NCBI GenBank assembly: GCA_016931035.1
Contig: JAFGFN010000169.1
Coordinates: 1 to 35,415, forward strand
DNA: 35,415 nt
Origin: Candidatus Sumerlaeota bacterium
Lineage (GTDB): Bacteria > Sumerlaeota > Sumerlaeia > UBA8349
Direction: 5' to 3'
Shown piece after piece: positions 15,611 through 23,774 of this stretch (its first letter is position 1; every line of letters begins with the position of its first letter). A model generated the notes under the pieces. It was not told where the DNA came from and did no database searches. It saw nothing but the letters and a program-made list of their open reading frames with translations. The translations under genes were made by a program, and so were the position numbers.

Positions 15611-17080
15611 TTGAAGATTCTCGTTGTGGCATCCGAAGTCGTTCCGTTCGCCAAGACGGGCGGACTGGCCGACGTCACCGGGGCCTTGCCACGCGAACTC
15701 GCCCGTCGGGGTCACGACGTGCGCGTCGTCATGCCTCGATATCGCTCGATCGATCCGGCGGCGCAAGGGCTCCGGATCGTCTTTCCCGAAGTTTGGGGCC
15801 TCCTCGCCCGGTCGCGGATCGAAGGCCGAATCTACGGGGGCTCGCTCCCCGGCTCCAATGTCCGGGTCTATTTCGTCGATAGCCCGCCGTTGTTCGATCG
15901 ACCGGAACTCTACGGCGAAGATGGGGGCGATTACCCCGACAACCCGCAGCGATTCGCGTTCTTCAACATGACGCTTCTGTGGATGCTCAAGGGGCTCGAC
16001 TGGGCGCCCGACGTCATCCACTGCAACGATTGGCAGGCCGCTTTCACGCCCGTCTATCTGAAGACTCTGTTCCCGTTTCGCCACGATCCGTTCTTTTCCC
16101 GGACGCGGCTCCTTCTCACGATTCACAACCTGGCCTACCAGGGCCTGTTTCACCCTTCGCACCTGGCGACGACGGGCCTGCCCAGCTCGGTCTACCACGC
16201 CGAATGCATGGAATACTGGGGCTGGGTCAACCCGCTCAAGGGCGGGATCGCGTTTTCCGATCATATCGGCACCGTCAGCCCGCGCTACGCCGACGAGATC
16301 CAGACCCAGGAATACGGTTGCGGTCTCGACGGCTTCATCCGAATGCGACGCGACCGCCTGACCGGGATTCTCAACGGAATCGACACGGACGTGTGGAACC
16401 CAGAGACGGACCCGTGCCTTCCCGCGAGGTATTCGCGCGACGACCTCTCCGGAAAAGCGGCCTGCAAGGCCGCGCTGCAGAAACGGTTCGAGCTCCCGGG
16501 GCGTGCCACGACCCCGCTCGTCGGAATGGTCTCGCGCCTCGAGCAGCAGAAGGGGATCGATCTGATCGAGACGGCGCTGCCCCAGATAGCTCGGCTCGGC
16601 GCGCAATTCGTTTTCCTCGGCGACGGCAATCCCGCCTACCAAGACGCGCTCGAGCAAGCGGCGCGCGACTATCCGAAATCGATCCGGACGGGTCTCGCCT
16701 TCGACGAGGATCTCGCCCATCTCATCGTCGCCGGGGCCGACGCGTTTCTCATGCCGTCGAACTTCGAGCCCTGCGGCCTGAGCCAGATGTACGCCCTCAA
16801 GTACGGAACGCTTCCCATCGTCCGGCGAACGGGAGGCTTGGCCGATACGGTCTTCGATCCGAAAGACCCGGAGACCGCGCCGAGCCAGGCCAACGGGTTC
16901 TCGTTCGACGAAAGGACACCCGAGGCGCTCGTGGCGACCTTGAAACGCGCAATCGCGACGTTCCGAACCGAACCCGCCCTTTGGCGTCGCCTGCAACTCA
17001 ACGGGATGAATCGGGATCATTCCTGGGCGAAAGCCGCGGGCAAGTACGAGCAACTCTACGAACGGATGCTCGGAATCTAG
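15611..17080 (+). CDS. glgA: Glycogen synthase (ADP-glucose type, GT5)
   Basis: 489 residues, standard length. The N-terminal motif is SEVVPFAKTGGLADVTGALP, with the KTGGL ADP-glucose-binding loop near residue 15. HNLAYQG and HCNDWQAAFTP are family hallmarks, and MPSNFEPCGLSQMYALKYGT is the C-terminal nucleotide-sugar site. It elongates alpha-1,4-glucan from ADP-glucose in the cytoplasm. The start is TTG at 15611, preceded by GGGAGA; the earlier in-frame ATG at 15506 overlaps the flippase end and adds residues outside the family. No other glycogen genes are adjacent, so the product could also be an alpha-glucan with another role. Confidence 0.93.
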   Translation: MKILVVASEVVPFAKTGGLADVTGALPRELARRGHDVRVVMPRYRSIDPAAQGLRIVFPEVWGLLARSRIEGRIYGGSLPGSNVRVYFVDSPPLFDRPELYGEDGGDYPDNPQRFAFFNMTLLWMLKGLDWAPDVIHCNDWQAAFTPVYLKTLFPFRHDPFFSRTRLLLTIHNLAYQGLFHPSHLATTGLPSSVYHAECMEYWGWVNPLKGGIAFSDHIGTVSPRYADEIQTQEYGCGLDGFIRMRRDRLTGILNGIDTDVWNPETDPCLPARYSRDDLSGKAACKAALQKRFELPGRATTPLVGMVSRLEQQKGIDLIETALPQIARLGAQFVFLGDGNPAYQDALEQAARDYPKSIRTGLAFDEDLAHLIVAGADAFLMPSNFEPCGLSQMYALKYGTLPIVRRTGGLADTVFDPKDPETAPSQANGFSFDERTPEALVATLKRAIATFRTEPALWRRLQLNGMNRDHSWAKAAGKYEQLYERMLGI

Positions 17081-17109
17081 CCGTCCAAGTACGGAGTTCG
17101 ATCCTTCCC

Positions 17110-19041
17110 ATGGCGCCTCCATTCCAGGAACCTGTCGCCCTCCGCCAAAACTCGGTCTTCGCGTCGCGCGCCGCGGGCTCTCCCCTCCGTCATTGGATTC
17201 CCGTGGTGGTTTTCGTTCTCGTCTTGACGCTGTACATGGTCACGCTCTGCCCGACGATCTACCCGGGCGACGGGGCGGAACTCACCGCGGCCGCGTGGTG
17301 CCTGGGCGTCCCTCACCCCACGGGCTATCCCCTCTTCATGGTCCTCGGCCACCTCGTGCAACGCGTCGGCATCGGTTCGCCCGCGTTCTCGATGAACTTC
17401 GTGACGGCCGTCTTCGGCGCCTTGGCAACGGTCGGAGCGTTCCGGTTCATGCGCGAGCTGATGCGCCTTCTGATGGGTCGCCGGCGCGCTCGCCAGATGC
17501 CGTGGCGCTACCTGGCTGCCGCCTCGGCCCTGGCGATGGGGACAAGCGCGACGTGGTGGGGCCAAAGCAATCAGACCGAAGTCTATTCGCTCCTGATGGT
17601 CTTTGTCGCCTTCGCGTGGGCCATGGGACTGCGAGTGATCCGTACGGGCTCGCGCCGCAGCCTCTGGGGGTTGGCTCTGTTGAGCGGCATGGCATTTCTC
17701 CATCACCAGGTTTTCGTCGTGACCGTTCCTCTCTCTTTCCTGGCGCTGATTGCCGTCTGTCGAAAACCCAAGACGAACCGCGAGGAGGATCCCCCGAAGA
17801 GATGCGACGCCCCCTCCCCCTCGCGCGTCGCGACCGTTCTGGTGGCCGGAATCCTCTTTCTCCTGCCTCTGGCGGGCTATGTCTATTTGCCGCTCCGGGC
17901 GTCGTCCCATCCGCCCCTGAACTGGGGAAACCCTCGCGGTCTGGAAGGAATTCTCTGGCACCTGACCGGGAAGCAATACTCTTCGACTCGCGTTCTGGCA
18001 CTCGATAGCGGCGCGCCGATGAATGGCGCGCAGATTCGCGAGCATCTGCGCAACCGGGCGCTCGACATCGCGCAATGGATGGGAGAGCAATACTTCCGAC
18101 CCGACGATCCCAGGCATCCGGAAGAAGATCCGGCCTTGGCCGTGTTCGGCCTGATCGTCTGTTTCGTCTCGCTGTTCGGATTCGCGTGTCTCTGGCGGCG
18201 GAGTCGATGGGCGGCGTTGGGACTCGGACTCGGCGTCTTCCTCAATCTCTTCTTCGCGATGGTGTACACGATCCTCGACATCGAGACGTACCAGATGCCG
18301 ATGTGGTTGGCGATCGCGTCGTTGGCCTTGGCGGGGGCCGTCGCCATGCCCGAGAGTCTCCCTCCTCGACACGACGATCCCGCCCGCCAGGAGAAGCGCC
18401 GACGTCTCCGAGCTTGGATTGCGGGGACCGTCGCGCTGGGCCTGGCGGGAGGCTCGATCGTCGCCTACTATCCCGAGTCGGCGGACGTGAACAAGGCCCA
18501 TGCGACCCAGGCGTGGGACTACGCCCACGTTCTCCTGAGCGGACTTCCGCCCGGCGCCGTGATGTTCACCAACGCCGACTGCGATCTCTTCCCCCTCTGG
18601 TACGCGCAGGTCGTCGAAGGGCGGCGTCCCGACGTGGCCGTCGTCGGCGCCAACCTTGTCTTGAGCAGTTGGTACGGCGACCAACTCGAAACCACACTGC
18701 CCGAAGGGATCGAGGTGTTTGTGGGAAAGGAACCGCTCGCCAATTCGAATCAGTGGCTGGTCGCCTTTCTGGGCGGAACCGTCGCACCGCAGATCTTGGC
18801 CGGACGGTCCGTCTACATCACGATCCCCGATCCGTTGATCGGTCAGTACTACGATCTGCGTCCCGCTTTCACCGTCCCCGGCCCCTTTCCGCGGAGCGCG
18901 ATGCAATTGCTAACGGTCTATGAGGTGCGCGATCTCGACAACTTCTCCGTGGTTGCCCGCGAGCAGTTCCGCGAGGAGTTCCCGGTCGTCCCGGAGGGAC
19001 GGATCGTGCGTCGGTCTTCCCGATCCGACGCCGCGCCATGA
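17110..19041 (+). CDS. DUF2723 (TMEM260-like) membrane protein, probable GT-C glycosyltransferase
   Basis: 643 residues. The first membrane span leads into [20 protein letters not shown] and [15 protein letters not shown], the DUF2723 hallmark, with the acidic D/E loop typical of lipid-phosphate-sugar-dependent GT-C enzymes. About ten further spans follow, then a soluble C-terminal part (from about 460) with [15 protein letters not shown]. The human homologue TMEM260 is a protein O-mannosyltransferase; bacterial members are not well studied. The open frame extends back into glgA, but the ATG at 17110 fits both spacing and family. Placement next to a flippase suggests envelope glycan or glycoprotein work. 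Confidence 0.83.
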   Translation: MAPPFQEPVALRQNSVFASRAAGSPLRHWIPVVVFVLVLTLYMVTLCPTIYPGDGAELTAAAWCLGVPHPTGYPLFMVLGHLVQRVGIGSPAFSMNFVTAVFGALATVGAFRFMRELMRLLMGRRRARQMPWRYLAAASALAMGTSATWWGQSNQTEVYSLLMVFVAFAWAMGLRVIRTGSRRSLWGLALLSGMAFLHHQVFVVTVPLSFLALIAVCRKPKTNREEDPPKRCDAPSPSRVATVLVAGILFLLPLAGYVYLPLRASSHPPLNWGNPRGLEGILWHLTGKQYSSTRVLALDSGAPMNGAQIREHLRNRALDIAQWMGEQYFRPDDPRHPEEDPALAVFGLIVCFVSLFGFACLWRRSRWAALGLGLGVFLNLFFAMVYTILDIETYQMPMWLAIASLALAGAVAMPESLPPRHDDPARQEKRRRLRAWIAGTVALGLAGGSIVAYYPESADVNKAHATQAWDYAHVLLSGLPPGAVMFTNADCDLFPLWYAQVVEGRRPDVAVVGANLVLSSWYGDQLETTLPEGIEVFVGKEPLANSNQWLVAFLGGTVAPQILAGRSVYITIPDPLIGQYYDLRPAFTVPGPFPRSAMQLLTVYEVRDLDNFSVVAREQFREEFPVVPEGRIVRRSSRSDAAP

Positions 19042-19096
19042 GAACGCATCCTCAGAGGCCGGGTGCGCCGAGAAAAAGAACAGGGAGGCCGAAACC

Positions 19097-19687
19097 ATGT
19101 TCCACGACATACCGCAGCCGATTCTGGAGCGGATGAAGTTTCTCGAAGAGATCGACGCGAGGGACCGGACGGACGGCACGGATCGCCTGGAACGTCTTCG
19201 CCAGGTGCCGCCCGAGACGGGACGGTTCATCGCCCTGTTGGCGGCGTCGGCCCCGCCGGGGCAATGGGTCGAGATCGGCACGAGCGCGGGCTATTCCGCC
19301 TTGTGGCTGTCGCTCGCCTGCCGTCTCATGGGACGGCGTCTCACCACGTTCGAGGTCCTTCCCGAGAAGGTGCGGATCGCCCAAGAGACTTTCGCGATGA
19401 CGAGCGTCGCCGATGTCGTCGATCTGACCGAGGGCGACGCCCGCGAGCATCTCGCCCACGTGAGCGACATCGCGTTCTGCTTCCTCGACGCCGAGAAGGA
19501 ATACTACGCGGAGTGTTACGACCTGATCGTGCCGCGCCTCGTCCCGGGAGGACTCTTCGTGGCCGACAACGCCATCAGCCACGCCGACGACATGCGCGCG
19601 ATGCTCGACCGCGCCGAGACGGACGAGCGGGTCGATTCGGTGGTTGTCCCTATCGGTACGGGCGATCTGGTGTGTAGGAAACTCTAG
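19097..19687 (+). CDS. SAM-dependent O-methyltransferase (YrrM/COMT type)
   Basis: 196 residues. SAM motif I is [13 protein letters not shown] (58-70). The divalent-metal ligands of class I O-methyltransferases are present: D131 (FLDAEKEYY), D157 and N158 (FVADNAISH). K134 is in the expected catalytic place. GGGAGG precedes the ATG by eight bases. Last gene of the flippase-glgA-DUF2723 run, 55 bases after DUF2723. The substrate is unknown; catechol-like compounds and bacterial polyketides are known for relatives. The stop codon abuts a palindromic repeat element that probably acts as terminator. Confidence 0.88.
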   Translation: MFHDIPQPILERMKFLEEIDARDRTDGTDRLERLRQVPPETGRFIALLAASAPPGQWVEIGTSAGYSALWLSLACRLMGRRLTTFEVLPEKVRIAQETFAMTSVADVVDLTEGDAREHLAHVSDIAFCFLDAEKEYYAECYDLIVPRLVPGGLFVADNAISHADDMRAMLDRAETDERVDSVVVPIGTGDLVCRKL

Positions 19688-19781
19688 TGGCACGGGCATC
19701 CTGCCCGTGAACGGCCGTCAAGACATGGCGAGACGCTCATTCCGCTTCAAACCGAAGACATGGGCGAGACGCCCATGCCAC
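19687..19781. repeat. Paired-hairpin element with GTGGCA/TGCCAC ends
   Basis: Terminal inverted repeats GTGGCA (19687-19692) and TGCCAC (19776-19781). Inside are perfect hairpins CACGGGCA-TCC-TGCCCGTG (19691-19709) and CATGGGCG-AGA-CGCCCATG (19759-19777). A decayed copy of the second lies between them (19724-19740). The element fills the gap between the convergent methyltransferase and aat genes, so it can act as a two-way terminator. It looks like a small non-autonomous repeat. Confidence 0.8.
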
Positions 19782-19785
19782 TTCT

Positions 19786-20400
19786 TCAGGCGCGGATCTC
19801 TTCCGCGTCGAACCGACGGTCGAGTTGCAGCGCGGCGTGGAGGAGATTCAGGTACGCGGCGTGCGGGAGGAGAATCAGGCCGAATTGCGAGAGGTGAGGC
19901 GTGGGGAACTGGGTGTCGAGCAAGACGTAGCCGCGCTCGCGCAGCCGCTCGACCAGATGGACGAGACACGCCTTCGAAGCGTCGCGCACGACGTGAAACA
20001 TCGACTCGCCCATGAACGCGCCGCCGAACGCCACGCCGTAGAGCCCTCCCACCAGTTCCTCTCCCACCCACGCCTCGACGCTGTGCGCCTTGCCCAATTC
20101 ATGCATCCGGCAGTAGAGAGCGACGATCTCGGTCGTGATCCACATTCCGTCGGGCCGCCGGGCGCGGGCACATTCACGAATCACCCGGTCGAAGGCTTGG
20201 TTGACCGTGAAGCGAAACTTGCCGCTCCGGATCGTCTTCGCCAGGCGCCGCGGAACGTGGAATCGCTCCAAGTCGATCAAGGTGCGCGGCTCGGGCTGAT
20301 ACCACGCGAGTTCCCCGGTCTCGGGATCTCCCATCGGAAAGACCCCTTGGCAATAGGCGGCTTCGAGAATCTCGGGCGTGACAACCGGGCTTGGGGACAT
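19786..20400 (-). CDS. aat: Leucyl/phenylalanyl-tRNA-protein transferase
   Basis: 204 residues, normal length. Conserved YCQGVFPM (near 16-23) and WYQPEPRTLI (33-42). FMGESMFH and GYVLLDTQF-x2-PHLSQFG form the conserved aminoacyl-transfer core. The enzyme moves Leu or Phe from tRNA to N-terminal Lys/Arg of proteins, marking them for ClpS-ClpAP degradation by the N-end rule. The ATG at 20400 is set by similarity; a longer open frame upstream lacks support. No clear ribosome-binding site. It follows the large lipoprotein gene by 38 bases. Confidence 0.94.
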   Translation of the reverse strand: MSPSPVVTPEILEAAYCQGVFPMGDPETGELAWYQPEPRTLIDLERFHVPRRLAKTIRSGKFRFTVNQAFDRVIRECARARRPDGMWITTEIVALYCRMHELGKAHSVEAWVGEELVGGLYGVAFGGAFMGESMFHVVRDASKACLVHLVERLRERGYVLLDTQFPTPHLSQFGLILLPHAAYLNLLHAALQLDRRFDAEEIRA

Positions 20401-20438
20401 GGCGAACGCATTCCGCCGGAGCGGATGGGAAAACGCTG

Positions 20439-22553
20439 TCAGAAATCGATCGCGTGCTCGGGAATCCCGTTCGGGCAAACCGCATTCTCATCCGGACCTG
20501 GAATCCGGATCGGCGCGTTGTTGTAAGGGCATTTCGGCGTCCGTCTCAGGTATTTGCCCTCGCCGACCAGATCGTCCCACGCGGCAGTCGTCTTGTTGTT
20601 CTCCAGCATATACTCCTGCGTCGCGCCCTGGATCTTCTGTTGCGCCTCCTGACACGCCCTGGCCTGCGACTGGGTCCGCGCGTTGACGAAACCGGGAACG
20701 GCGATCGCCGTCGCCATGCCGAGTACGGGCAGCGACGTCGGATCGAATCCGACCGAGAGCCCCGTGGTGTAGCTCTGCGCGGCGAGCGCATCGTCCTCGG
20801 CCCAGCTGATCGAGATCGTCGGTTCCTGGCGATCGAGGAAGATCTGGAGATTCGGGACGTCGGCCGGGGTGAAATCGGCGCCCAGCGCCTGATTGATCTT
20901 CGGAATAGCCATCGCGGCAAGCATCGGCGTCATCGCGCCCACGGAAGGCGAGGGTTTCGAGTAGCTCATCGAGAATCCTTCGCTCGCGTCCAGGTGCGCC
21001 AGGGATCTCTTCAGTTCTTCGCTCGACGCCAGGTTCACCCCGGTCTTGTTCGCCTGGACCGCTTGGCGGAATCCGGTTTGCTGGGTCGAGAGGACGAAGA
21101 AATCGCCCACCATGCCGTAGGTGAGCTGGAACGGCAAAGGCAAATTGGGAATCATCAGGAACTCGTATGGAACCTCTTCGTAGGTCGCCGGGGTCGGCGT
21201 GGCGCCGGCGGATTGAACGATCTTCCGCACCACGGTCATCAGTTTGTCCTTGTCGCCCGCCTCGATCATGAGCGAGGCGGAGACTCCCATCATCATCCCG
21301 CCCACGTCCATCGTGAAACCGATCTCCTGGCCGAACAGGGCGGAGAACTCCGTCTCGAAATCCTGGAGTCCCATGAACGAGGCCGCCAGAACCTGGTACT
21401 GGTTCCATTGCGCCAGCGCCATCTGGCTCAGGGGACCGACGGACTCGATCGCCGACCGGACGGTCGCCAGGATCTGGCTCACGGGAGCAAGGCGGGCCGC
21501 CGAGACGTTGTTCGCCGTCGCCGGGACCAGGTTCAGCGCCTTCATCGGAGCGTTCGACCCCACGAGCGCCCAGACGCCGCGCCGCGGGCCGGCGCACTGG
21601 AGACGCGAGGACAACACGAACCCTTTGTCGCGGAATCCGGCCGACATCGACACGTAGTCGATGTTGTCGAATCCCAAAGCCCGAACGACGTTACGAGCGG
21701 TCTCAGCGGTTGTATCGCCATCGGAGGCGTCGTCCTCGTCCTTCTCGATCGACTGGTCGACCAGGGTGACGGCCTTCGCCGCCTCGGCCCACAGATAAGC
21801 CAGCGCTTTCGGATCGGAACCGCGCAGGAAACGCGCGGCGAACGATCCTTCGGAAACGGACTTGAACGCTTTGTAGCGGTCCAGTATCTCGGTCATTCTG
21901 CGTTGCGCGTCGTCGCCGCCGCACATGGCCAACAGGTCGCCCTCGCGCTGAAGGAGCGCGCGCGACGCGTCGGGCACCAGGGCCTTGCGCAAAAACGCCT
22001 CGGCCGCTTCGATCTCCCTCTCAGGCCGCCACAGACACGCGGCGTATCCCGTCGGCTTGCCGTCGGGCGTGGCCGGAGGGGCGAGGGCGACGAAGAAGAC
22101 CGCGTCGCCGCTCAGGACGCGGCGGACTTCGTCGAGGTCGGCACCCGTACGCTCCTGGAAAGTCCTCTTGATCTTCGGCCAGCTCTGGTCGCGCCACACC
22201 GACAGGTTCGGATCGTTCCACGACTCGCCCAACGCGGTGGTCCGCATCTCGTCCGCGCGATCCATGTCCTGAAGCGCGACGAGGAGGATCGTGTCGTCGG
22301 GCGCGGAGGCGACGAGCCTCGGCAGAGACGAAGGAAACGCCTTGGCCAGATCCTGGACGGTCGCCTTCTTCTTTCCGGCGGGTCCGCCGCCCGGTCCCTG
22401 GGTCGGAGCCTTGTCGCACCCGAGGGCGACGAGAAACGTCAGCGCGCAGAGAAAACCGACGGCCCGGACCCGAGAAGAGCGTCGTCGGGCGGGCCGTTCG
22501 GATCGGGTCGAGATCGCAGAGTCTTGGGAATCGCTTCGGATGCGGTGCGCCAT
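20439..22553 (-). CDS. Large lipoprotein with DUF3352-like body and pilin-like C-terminal domain
   Basis: 704 residues. A signal peptide (RAVGFLCALTFLVALGC) gives a predicted lipidated Cys46. The body has repeated stretches such as PDDTILLVALQDM, LSGDAVFFVALAPP and GDFFVLSTQQTG, resembling DUF3352-type proteins of unknown function. From about residue 600 it changes: MATAIAVPGFVNART, then ACQEAQQKIQGATQEYMLEN, then GKYLRRTPKCPYN and a final Cys. This reads like the helix and head of a type IV pseudopilin, including a Cys-bounded loop, but without a prepilin cleavage site. GGAGGT lies nine bases before the ATG at 22553. Substrate and role are unknown. Confidence 0.75.
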   Translation of the reverse strand: MAHRIRSDSQDSAISTRSERPARRRSSRVRAVGFLCALTFLVALGCDKAPTQGPGGGPAGKKKATVQDLAKAFPSSLPRLVASAPDDTILLVALQDMDRADEMRTTALGESWNDPNLSVWRDQSWPKIKRTFQERTGADLDEVRRVLSGDAVFFVALAPPATPDGKPTGYAACLWRPEREIEAAEAFLRKALVPDASRALLQREGDLLAMCGGDDAQRRMTEILDRYKAFKSVSEGSFAARFLRGSDPKALAYLWAEAAKAVTLVDQSIEKDEDDASDGDTTAETARNVVRALGFDNIDYVSMSAGFRDKGFVLSSRLQCAGPRRGVWALVGSNAPMKALNLVPATANNVSAARLAPVSQILATVRSAIESVGPLSQMALAQWNQYQVLAASFMGLQDFETEFSALFGQEIGFTMDVGGMMMGVSASLMIEAGDKDKLMTVVRKIVQSAGATPTPATYEEVPYEFLMIPNLPLPFQLTYGMVGDFFVLSTQQTGFRQAVQANKTGVNLASSEELKRSLAHLDASEGFSMSYSKPSPSVGAMTPMLAAMAIPKINQALGADFTPADVPNLQIFLDRQEPTISISWAEDDALAAQSYTTGLSVGFDPTSLPVLGMATAIAVPGFVNARTQSQARACQEAQQKIQGATQEYMLENNKTTAAWDDLVGEGKYLRRTPKCPYNNAPIRIPGPDENAVCPNGIPEHAIDF

Positions 22554-22705
22554 GATGCCGTTACCTCCGGAATCGAAGATGTTCACGAAAGGCTCGACGC
22601 TCGGGAATCCAGGACGTAGCGTCTATGAATGCACCATAGGCAAAGGCGGGAAACGGCGCAAGGATTTCCCGGTCGCGTCGTGGCCGATTGTCCCCGTTCC
22701 GATAT

Positions 22706-22757
22706 GGAGTGCGGAACCTCGGTCCCGCTATGCCGTTCGGCACCTTGGTGCCGCTCC
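22706..22757. repeat. Paired-hairpin element, GGAGTGCGG type
   Basis: Starts GGAGTGCGG, then hairpin GCGGAACC-TC-GGTCCCGC (22711-22728, one mismatch) and hairpin CGGCACC-TT-GGTGCCG (22738-22753), ending GCTCC. It shares start and layout with the element at 30602-30658. It lies in the 287-base gap upstream of the lipoprotein gene, which holds nothing else recognisable. Confidence 0.7.
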
Positions 22758-22823
22758 TCTCCGTGTCAGGATGTCGGATCAGGGATATGAGCTGGCCGCT
22801 GCAAACCCAGGGACACGGCTTCT

Positions 22824-22892
22824 GTCGCCGCCAAACGTCATCATGGTCTTCGAGTCGTAGAAGAGGTCGTTGTCTTCGCCCGAGAGACCGGC
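22824..22892 (-). pseudogene. Diverged fragment of the pntB 3' region
   Basis: In one frame this encodes AGLSGEDNDLFYDSKTMM then TFGGD. The intact pntB C-terminus has AGFAGEGNDLFYDPKTMM then IFGDA: 16 of 23 residues and about 56 of 69 bases are identical, including a 19-base exact run around AACGACCTCTTCTACGAC. Similarity stops at both ends. It overlaps the last 17 codons of the acetylesterase gene in a different frame and supplies sequence up to near its stop. Confidence 0.85.
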
Positions 22893-23743
22893 GGTTCTGT
22901 CGGGACTTGGGGATGGTCCATCAGATAGTCGGCAAGCGGGCAACCGGCCAGATCGCGAATGCCCTCGACGACGGTCGCGGCGTTGAGCGCCGCGCCATCC
23001 CAATCGGTGTGGGTGTGTTCGTTGGGAAAGAACGGCTTGACGGCTTCACGCCCCATCCGGTCGTACTTGTCCGCGACCCGGTTGTTGAGGTCGATGAAAT
23101 AGGTCTGCGTTTGCTCGGCCGCTTCGCGCGCCCATTGGACGTAGTTGTCTTCCTGATTGCGGGCGACCTGGCCCTCCTCGGTCCAATCGTTGCGGGGGAT
23201 CAACGAGCAAACGATCGGCGTGACGCCCTTGGCTTTGGCCTCCGCGATGTATTGCCGCAGATACCAGCCGTACGAATGCACAATCTCCTCGTGTCCGTCG
23301 GGAAACACGGCCGTCACGGTGTCGTCGCCGTTGCCTCGGATCGACTTGCGCGCCTTCGTGTCATCGTACGCGCCTCCCCCGTCGTTGTGGCCGAATTGCA
23401 TGAGGACGAAATCGCCCGGGCGCGCTTGGTCGATCACCTTCTGCCACAGGCCGCGCGCATAGAACGAACGGCTGCTGGTGCCGCCCAGGGCGCGGTTTTG
23501 AGCGTGGATTCGGTTCGGGTCGAAATGATGCGCGATGACGCTTCCCCACCCCCACATATTCCCGGCGCCGTCTCCGCGTCCGCATCGGACGGTCGAGTCG
23601 CCGATGAGCCACAACGTCGGTTTGCCGTCGGGCGCCGCGGCGACCTGTGCGGGCCCTGGGTTCAATACACACGATAACAGGACTACGGGAAGCAGCGGGG
23701 CGATCGCCGCCAACAGCCATCGTCGCGGAACGGCAACATGCAT
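22841..23743 (-). CDS. SGNH hydrolase, rhamnogalacturonan acetylesterase type (CE12-like)
   Basis: 300 residues. A signal segment with VVLLSC suggests lipidation at Cys25, or secretion with later cleavage. SGNH blocks: GDST (S50), RALGGTSSRSF (G88), MQFGHND (N120) and NEHTHTDWDGA (H245). The acid expected three residues before the histidine appears as E242 rather than Asp. These enzymes remove acetyl groups from pectin rhamnogalacturonan. GGAGG lies eight bases before the ATG. Codons 284-300 run through the pntB-derived fragment in another frame, so the C-terminus is probably not the ancestral one. It starts 31 bases after the pntB stop and could be co-transcribed with it. Confidence 0.85.
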   Translation of the reverse strand: MHVAVPRRWLLAAIAPLLPVVLLSCVLNPGPAQVAAAPDGKPTLWLIGDSTVRCGRGDGAGNMWGWGSVIAHHFDPNRIHAQNRALGGTSSRSFYARGLWQKVIDQARPGDFVLMQFGHNDGGGAYDDTKARKSIRGNGDDTVTAVFPDGHEEIVHSYGWYLRQYIAEAKAKGVTPIVCSLIPRNDWTEEGQVARNQEDNYVQWAREAAEQTQTYFIDLNNRVADKYDRMGREAVKPFFPNEHTHTDWDGAALNAATVVEGIRDLAGCPLADYLMDHPQVPTEPPVSRAKTTTSSTTRRP

Positions 23744-23774
23744 CGCGAATGCCTCCGAGAGACGAGAAGGGATC

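Noticed and set aside
15979..19041. A 1020-residue version of the DUF2723 protein starting inside glgA
   Set aside because: The first 377 codons are out-of-frame glgA; family similarity starts at the ATG at 17110.
20391..22619. 742-residue plus-strand open frame opposite the large lipoprotein
   Set aside because: Arg/Gly/Leu-rich antisense shadow without motifs; the minus-strand frame has a signal peptide, lipobox and ribosome-binding site.
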